Shown here in pieces: positions 59,417 through 64,000 of a stretch of DNA of 64,000 bases. The notes under the pieces are model-generated. The model ran no database searches. It was not told the DNA's origin and saw only the letters and a program-made list of their open reading frames with translations. The position numbers and the translations under genes are program-made. Location: NCBI RefSeq assembly GCF_011008935.1, contig NZ_JAAIVJ010000001.1, positions 310,001-374,000 on the forward strand, given 5' to 3'. The DNA comes from Tabrizicola oligotrophica. GTDB lineage: Bacteria; Pseudomonadota; Alphaproteobacteria; Rhodobacterales; Rhodobacteraceae. The first letter of the stretch is position 1. Every line of letters begins with the position of its first letter.

Positions 59417-60052
59417 TCAGGTCTTGGCGGTTTCGACCAGTTCCTTGATGACATTGCCCCAGACCTCGGGCGGCTGCGCGCCGGTGACGACATATTGCTG
59501 GGCAATCAGGAAGGTCGGCACCGAGGTGACGCCCTTGTGGCGGGCGTCCTCGTCGCGGGCGCGGATGTCGTCGGCATCGGCCTCGGAGGCGAGCAGCCGG
59601 GCGGTGACAGTGCGGTCCATCCCGGCGGCTCCGGCGATATCGGCCAGCACGCCGGCATTGCCGATGTCGCGGCCCTCTTTCCAATAGGCGCGGAACAGGC
59701 CCGCCACGATGGCATTCTGCCGCCCTTCAAGCCCCGCCCAATGGATCAGCCGGTGCGCGTCGAGCGTGTTCGGGATGCGTCTCGGCGTGTCGGGGTCGAT
59801 TTCGGCCCCGGCGGCGCGGCTCATTTCCTTCAGCCGCAGATGCACCTGCGTCAGTTGCGCCTCGCCGAACCTGGCCGCAAGATAGGCGCGCTTGTCCACG
59901 CCTTCGCGCGGCATGTCGGGGTTCAGCTGGAACGGATGCCATTCGATGCGGAACGGATGGTCGGGATGGGCCTCGAGCGCGCGGTCGAGATTGGCCTTGC
60001 CGATGTAGCACCAGGGGCAAACCGGGTCGGAGAAGATATCAAGACGGATCAT
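59417..60052 (-). CDS. DsbA-family oxidoreductase, FrnE/HCCA-isomerase-like
   Basis: 211 residues, cytosolic (no signal peptide). The thioredoxin-fold active site is CPWC in DIFSDPVCPWCYIGKANLDRAL, and the cis-Pro loop is GVTSVPTFLIAQQYVVTGAQ. FrnE-like proteins have CPWC and act in oxidative stress, polyketide tailoring or isomerisation of thioether adducts. The ATG at 60052 (a TTG precedes it) lies inside the end of the acyl-CoA ligase gene, so translation is coupled. That pairing may hint at aromatic or CoA-ester metabolism; not certain. Confidence 0.88.
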   Translation of the reverse strand: MIRLDIFSDPVCPWCYIGKANLDRALEAHPDHPFRIEWHPFQLNPDMPREGVDKRAYLAARFGEAQLTQVHLRLKEMSRAAGAEIDPDTPRRIPNTLDAHRLIHWAGLEGRQNAIVAGLFRAYWKEGRDIGNAGVLADIAGAAGMDRTVTARLLASEADADDIRARDEDARHKGVTSVPTFLIAQQYVVTGAQPPEVWGNVIKELVETAKT

Positions 60053-61547
60053 CAAAACGGTCCTGCAAGGCGGCGCGGAGCGCGCGGCGGTTGAGCTTCA
60101 TGTTGGCATTGCGCGGCAGCTGGTCAAGGTGGAACCAGAGCCGGGGCTGCTTGTAGCGCGCAAGGCAGGCGGCGGCATGGGCGGCAAGGGCGGCCTCGCT
60201 TGCGGTTCCGAGATGGGCGCAGGCCAGGACGCGGGTGCCGGGGGCGACCTCGACTTCGGTCACGGCGCAGTCGGTGACGCCGGGGCAGGTGGCCATCGCC
60301 GCCTCCACCTCTTGCGGGGCGATGCGAAAGCCGCCGGGGTTGAGGATGTCATCGGCGCGGCCAAGGTGGCGAAGGGCGCCTTCGACCGTCTCCTGCACCA
60401 GATCGCCGGTCAGGAACCAGTCGGTCCTGAAACGCTCGGCTGTGAGGTCGGGCGCGTCGAGATAGCCCAGCATCAGGCCAGGGTCGGAGCGGTGCACCGC
60501 CAGATGACCGGGCTGGCCGGCGGGCAGCGGCTGGCCGGTCTCGTCCAGAACGGCGATGCGGCGACCGGGTTGCGGGAACCCGGTCATGCCAGGCGGCGCG
60601 GGCCGCTCCGGGCTGCCGGAGAGGAAGGTGGAACATTCGGTCAGCCCAAGCGCCTCGTGCAGGTCGGTGCCGGTCGCGGCCTGCCATTGGGCGCGCAGGG
60701 CGGGCGGCAGGGCCTCGCCCGCCGACAGGCCATGGCGCAGGTCGGGCAAGGCGGGCAGGGTGGATTTCAGCATCTGGCGAAAGATGCCGGGGGCGCCGGC
60801 AAGGATGGTCGCACCATGCCGGGCCGCAAGCGCCGGTAGATCGGCGGGCAGGCTGCCGGGGGCAGGGACCAGCGCGGTGGCCCCGACTGTCCAGGGGTCG
60901 AGCAGCCCGGTGCCGAGCGTATAGGTCCAGTTCATCGCGCCCGCGTGCAACAGCCGGTCGGTGGCCGTCAGCCCCTCCCAGCCTTGATGCATGAACGCGC
61001 GGGCCAGCAGCGCGCGATGGGCATGGGCGACGGGCAGGCTTTGACCCGAAGTGCCGGAGGTGAAGACGATGTAGGCCAGCCGGTCCGCATCGCCCAGGGC
61101 ATAGGCGCAGGGCGCCAGGCCCTGCATGTCGGCCAGCGCCGCGGTCACAAGCACCGGGGCAGGGTGGTCGGGCAAGGAAATGCCCGGCCCGGCAAGCACG
61201 AGGGCCGGGCGGACGAGATGGGCCAGCCGGGTGATTTCGGGCGCCGTCAGCGCGGCCGAGGTCGGAACCGGCACGAAGCCCGCCGCGATGGCACCAAGAT
61301 AGGCCAGCGGGAAATCTGCCGAATTGCCGAGCCTGAGCAGGATGCGGGCGCCGGGGGGAAGGCCAAGTTGGGCCAGCCCGGTGCCGATGCCGCGAACGGC
61401 GGCCTCGAGCCGGGCGTAGCTCCAGACCTCGGCCTGCTCGCCCTGCACGATCTCCAGCGCCGGCTTGTTGCCAAGGCTTGCGGCATGGCGCAGGGCATGG
61501 GCAGCGAGGTTGAAGGCGGGGGGCGTGAAGGCGGTTGGGCTCGGCAT
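60039..61547 (-). CDS. AMP-dependent acyl-CoA synthetase (benzoate-CoA ligase-like)
   Basis: 502 residues. An ANL-superfamily enzyme that adenylates a carboxylic acid and transfers it to CoA. The P-loop-like motif is LAYIVFTSGTSGQSLPVAHAHRA, later motifs are HEALGLTECSTFLSG and FLTGDLVQETVEGALRHLGRADD, and the catalytic Lys near the end is in NANMKLNRRALR. The overall look is that of benzoate or medium-chain acyl-CoA ligases; the acid is unknown. It is transcribed with a FrnE-like gene and diverges from an Xre-cupin regulator, which may control it. Confidence 0.87.
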   Translation of the reverse strand: MPSPTAFTPPAFNLAAHALRHAASLGNKPALEIVQGEQAEVWSYARLEAAVRGIGTGLAQLGLPPGARILLRLGNSADFPLAYLGAIAAGFVPVPTSAALTAPEITRLAHLVRPALVLAGPGISLPDHPAPVLVTAALADMQGLAPCAYALGDADRLAYIVFTSGTSGQSLPVAHAHRALLARAFMHQGWEGLTATDRLLHAGAMNWTYTLGTGLLDPWTVGATALVPAPGSLPADLPALAARHGATILAGAPGIFRQMLKSTLPALPDLRHGLSAGEALPPALRAQWQAATGTDLHEALGLTECSTFLSGSPERPAPPGMTGFPQPGRRIAVLDETGQPLPAGQPGHLAVHRSDPGLMLGYLDAPDLTAERFRTDWFLTGDLVQETVEGALRHLGRADDILNPGGFRIAPQEVEAAMATCPGVTDCAVTEVEVAPGTRVLACAHLGTASEAALAAHAAACLARYKQPRLWFHLDQLPRNANMKLNRRALRAALQDRFDDPS

Positions 61548-61568
61548 GGGGCGTTGCTAGCCCAAGCG

Positions 61569-61614
61569 GCAAAATTCTTGAAGGAAGAATTTTGCGGGGG
61601 GCCGTCTGCCCCCC
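61569..61614. repeat. Tandem perfect hairpins, possible dispersed intergenic element
   Basis: Two adjacent stem-loops: GCAAAATTCTT pairs with AAGAATTTTGC (61569-61579 / 61585-61595, 5-base loop), and GGGGGGC pairs with GCCCCCC (61596-61602 / 61608-61614, 5-base loop). A GC-rich run and CCGAGGATATTTTCGAACA follow to about 61665. It lies between divergent genes, so it is not a simple terminator. The composite recalls a repeated intergenic motif of Rhodobacteraceae; only one copy occurs here. Confidence 0.55.
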
Positions 61615-61725
61615 GGGCGCCCCGGCGGGGCCGGGCCGCCTCCCCCCGAGGATATTTTCGAACAGATGAAGGAAGCCGGTCGCGCGGGCTTGAAGCGAAA
61701 GGTCTTTCGGGCTAGGGCGAAACCC

Positions 61726-62346
61726 ATGTCCGCCGATCCGAAGAAACTGATCCGCATTGCCCGCGAAAGCGGTGGGGCCGGGGCCGTCGAGGCGCTGGAT
61801 CTGGGGTTGCGCGTGCGCGATCTGCGCAAGGCGAAGGGCTGGACGCTGGAACAGGCGGCCTCGCAGGCCGGTCTGGCGCGCTCGACGCTGTCGAAGATCG
61901 AGAATGGCCAGATGTCGCCGACCTATGAGGCGCTGAAGAAACTGGCGCAGGGCATGGGCATGTCGGTGCCGCAGCTTTTTACGCAGCCGGCCAAGCCGCA
62001 GGCGACAGCACGGATGGCGGTGACCAAGGCGGGCGACGGGCAGGGGCATGCGACCACGACCTATGAGCATGAGCTGCTGGCCGGCGCGCTGACCAAGAAG
62101 CAGATGCTGCCCTATCGCGCCGTGATCCGGGCGCGCGACATGGACGAATTCGACGGCTGGGTGCGCCATGACGGCGAGGAATTCCTCTATGTCCTGACGG
62201 GCGTGGTGCGGCTTTATACCGAGTTCTACGAGCCGGTCGATCTGCGCCGTGGCGACAGCGCCTATTATGATGCCTCGATGGGGCATAACGTGATCTCGAT
62301 CTCGGATGACGATGCCACGCTCCTGTGGGTCACCTCGCTGGTGTGA
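61726..62346 (+). CDS. Xre-family regulator with C-terminal cupin domain
   Basis: 206 residues. The N-terminal helix-turn-helix is VRDLRKAKGWTLEQAASQAGLARSTLSKIENGQMSPTYEALKKLA (about residues 29-75); the C-terminal part is a cupin effector domain (DGEEFLYVLTGVVRLYTEFY, LRRGDSAYYDASMGHNVISI). Such proteins (PuuR/SutR-like) bind a small ligand or metal in the cupin and repress or activate nearby catabolic genes. The ATG at 61726 is chosen for AGGG 8 bases upstream and domain limits. It diverges from the acyl-CoA ligase-FrnE pair, its likely target. Confidence 0.9.
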   Translation: MSADPKKLIRIARESGGAGAVEALDLGLRVRDLRKAKGWTLEQAASQAGLARSTLSKIENGQMSPTYEALKKLAQGMGMSVPQLFTQPAKPQATARMAVTKAGDGQGHATTTYEHELLAGALTKKQMLPYRAVIRARDMDEFDGWVRHDGEEFLYVLTGVVRLYTEFYEPVDLRRGDSAYYDASMGHNVISISDDDATLLWVTSLV

Positions 62347-62365
62347 GGCAGGCTTGCCGCCCGGC

Positions 62366-62379
62366 TTGATCCAGATCAC
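62366..62379. promoter_or_regulatory. FNR-type box upstream of metallophosphoesterase-kinase pair
   Basis: TTGATCCAGATCAC matches TTGAT-N4-ATCAA at 9 of 10 fixed positions and is centred about 80 bases before the start at 62452. It suggests oxygen-linked control by FnrL or a relative. Confidence 0.5.
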
Positions 62380-62451
62380 AGTCTGGTCGCGGGAAATCAT
62401 TAGTCTGACAGTGCGCTTGGGGTGATCCCCCGGTCGCGGCGGGGAGGGTTC

Positions 62452-63192
62452 ATGCGGCTTGCGATCCTGACGGATATTCATGCCAACCGCGAGGCGTTCG
62501 AGGCAGTGCTGGCCGATTGTGCCGGCATGCGGATCGACCGCTTCGTGTTTCTTGGCGATATCGTCGGCTATGGGCCGGACCCGGACTGGTGCATCGACAA
62601 GCTGATCGAGATGCAGGCGGCGGGCGCGCTGGCGGTCAGGGGCAACCATGACCGGGCAGTGGGCGTGCCGGACGGGGCCTTGAACGCCAATGCCCGGCGG
62701 GTGATCGACTGGACGGTGAACCGGCTGTCGGCAGCGCACAAGGCGTTTCTGTCGGGCCTGCCGCTGACGGTGGCGCAGGAGGACCTGCTCTTTGTCCATG
62801 CCAGCGCCAATGATCCGCAGGACTGGATCTATGTGACAAGCGAACGCCACGCCATGCCCTCGTTCCGGGTCTCGACGGCGCGGGTGATCTTTTGCGGTCA
62901 TGTCCACAAGCCGGCGCTGTACAGCCAGGACATGACGGGCCGCGTCATGGGCCACGGCTTTGGCTATGGCACCGGGGTGCCGCTGATCCGCTCGCGGCGC
63001 TGGCTGGCGGTGGTGGGATCGGTCGGCCAGCCGCGCGATGGCTCGGGGCTGGCGTCCTGGTCGATCATGGATACCGAGAGAAACGAGCTGACCTTCCGCC
63101 GCGTCGGTTATGACAGCGCCACCACCGCCCGCAAGGTGCGGTCGGCCGGCCTGCCCGAGGCCCTGGCCGCGCGGCTGGTGAAGGGGATCTGA
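62452..63192 (+). CDS. Calcineurin-like metallophosphoesterase
   Basis: 246 residues. Dinuclear metal phosphoesterase fold with all five motifs: LTDIHANREAF (Asp, His), FLGDIVGYGPDP (Asp), RGNHDRAV (Asn-His-Asp), a His in FVHASAND and FCGHVHKPALY (His-x-His). GGGGAGGG lies before the ATG at 62452. It is followed 11 bases later by a serine/threonine kinase gene, so it may act as the opposing protein phosphatase; family members can also cleave nucleotides or phosphodiesters. The pairing is inference. Confidence 0.9.
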   Translation: MRLAILTDIHANREAFEAVLADCAGMRIDRFVFLGDIVGYGPDPDWCIDKLIEMQAAGALAVRGNHDRAVGVPDGALNANARRVIDWTVNRLSAAHKAFLSGLPLTVAQEDLLFVHASANDPQDWIYVTSERHAMPSFRVSTARVIFCGHVHKPALYSQDMTGRVMGHGFGYGTGVPLIRSRRWLAVVGSVGQPRDGSGLASWSIMDTERNELTFRRVGYDSATTARKVRSAGLPEALAARLVKGI

Positions 63193-63203
63193 AAGGACAG
63201 GCG

Positions 63204-64000
63204 ATGCAGATGAGGCCGCATACCGGGCTGGAGATTGACGGCTTCACGCTGGGCGAGAAGCTGCACACCGGGGGCTTTGCCACCATTTGGGAAGTGACCC
63301 ATCCGCAGCATCCCGCGCCGCTGGTGATGAAGGTGCCGACCATTCTGGACGGGTTCGACGGTCCGACCATCGTGGGCTTCGAGGTTGAACAGATGATCAT
63401 GCCGCGCCTGACCGGCCCGCATGTGGCGCGCGTGCTGGCGCAGGGCGATTTTGCCCGGATGGCCTATATCGTCACCGAACGGATTGCCGGCGGGTCGATG
63501 TGGCAGGCGTTCAAGCGCGCGCCGCTGCCGATCGACGCGGTGATCGAGATGGCCGCGCGCATGGCGCAGGCGGTACATGACCTGCATCGCCAGCATGTCA
63601 TCCATCTGGACCTGAAGCCCGACAACTTCCTGCAGCGGCCGACGGGCGAGATGGTGCTGATCGACTTCGGCCTGTCGCGCCATGACCACCTTCCCGACCT
63701 CCTGGCCGAGGAATTCACCATTCCGATGGGCACCTTCCCCTATATTGCGCCCGAGCAATATCTGCGCCAGCGCGGGGACTTGCGCAGCGATCTTTACGCA
63801 CTGGGGGCGATGATCTACCAGCTTGCAACCGGCCGCATGCCCTTTGGCGAGCCGGAGACGCTGAAACAGGTGCGCCAGCGGCTCTGGCGCGATCCGGTGC
63901 CCCCGCGCGCCCTGCGCAACGAAATCCCCGAGTGGTTGCAGGAGATCATCCTGCGCGCGCTGGAGGTGGACCCGGGCCGGCGCTACCAGTCGGCGGCGCA
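63204..64000 (+). CDS. Serine/threonine protein kinase, 3' end beyond window
   Basis: 265 complete codons visible; no stop before the window edge. Hanks-type kinase domain: glycine loop LHTGGFATIWEV, ATP Lys43 in LVMKVP, catalytic loop VIHLDLKPDNFL with Leu135 where most kinases have Arg (HLD rather than HRD), DFG at IDFGLSRH (Asp154), and APE block FPYIAPEQYL. The HLD loop marks a non-RD kinase, usually not regulated by activation-loop phosphorylation. AAGGA precedes the ATG by 6 bases. It is transcribed with the metallophosphoesterase. Any C-terminal sensor or membrane part is outside the window. Confidence 0.9.
   Translation, partial: MQMRPHTGLEIDGFTLGEKLHTGGFATIWEVTHPQHPAPLVMKVPTILDGFDGPTIVGFEVEQMIMPRLTGPHVARVLAQGDFARMAYIVTERIAGGSMWQAFKRAPLPIDAVIEMAARMAQAVHDLHRQHVIHLDLKPDNFLQRPTGEMVLIDFGLSRHDHLPDLLAEEFTIPMGTFPYIAPEQYLRQRGDLRSDLYALGAMIYQLATGRMPFGEPETLKQVRQRLWRDPVPPRALRNEIPEWLQEIILRALEVDPGRRYQSAA

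Overview
The window is high-GC, gene-dense bacterial chromosome, almost certainly from a member of the Rhodobacteraceae (Alphaproteobacteria). The pointers are nagZ-scpA-scpB order, a GapR/DUF2312 gene, a 5-aminolevulinate synthase (hemA, C4 route) with an FNR-type box upstream, an IalB-family protein, separate MetF-like and methyltetrahydrofolate:corrinoid methyltransferase genes, and several Ca-binding RTX proteins. I see no insertion sequence, prophage, CRISPR array or plasmid function.

Layout. 1-2 kb: nagZ (3' end), scpA, scpB and a small basic protein. 2-4.2 kb (minus): a one-carbon operon (Virulence_fact-family protein, MetF-like reductase, corrinoid methyltransferase). 4.5-6.4 kb: Ppx/GppA phosphatase and RlmE. 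6.5-11.7 kb: a Tat-exported M15-type peptidase diverging from an L,D-transpeptidase, followed by an LpxD-acyl carrier protein-ketosynthase cassette. 11.7-15.7 kb: IalB protein, a HerA-like ATPase and a CAP-domain RTX protein. 15.7-21.4 kb: a CBS-domain protein, XerD, two exported/membrane proteins of unknown role, aroK-aroB and GapR. 21.5-24.2 kb: an unknown protein, an orphan FbpB-like permease and tRNA-Thr.

24.3-39.3 kb is the most distinctive region. A LysR gene diverges from pxpA-BCCP-biotin carboxylase-pxpB-pxpC, and an AraC gene diverges from hyuB-hyuA-livG-livF-livH-livM-binding protein. Both divergent intergenic regions carry a clear operator-like sequence: a 17-bp dyad for LysR and two 21-bp direct repeats at 22-bp spacing for AraC. 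Together they look like an inducible uptake and ATP-dependent ring-opening system for a lactam, hydantoin or related cyclic amide. The biotin carboxylase and biotin carrier placed inside the pxp genes are not explained by the known biotin-free 5-oxoprolinase and are the best lead in the window.

39.4-51.5 kb: a 1271-residue M10 RTX metalloprotease with a LamG-like domain and six 75-residue repeats, a TetR regulator, tgt, lon, an HU-like protein with a basic tail, tRNA-Val(CAC), an M23-RTX protein, tRNA-Val(TAC), a pirin and two identical tRNA-Asp genes. 51.5-64 kb: GNAT and M20 enzymes, an exported protein next to hemA, a RodZ-like protein, ispG, an MFS exporter, a DsbA/FrnE-like and acyl-CoA ligase pair, an Xre-cupin regulator, and a metallophosphoesterase followed by a serine/threonine kinase cut by the window edge.

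Nearly all long unlisted open frames are antisense or out-of-frame shadows typical of GC-rich DNA. Coordinates include stop codons; starts were chosen from Shine-Dalgarno spacing, overlaps and family lengths.
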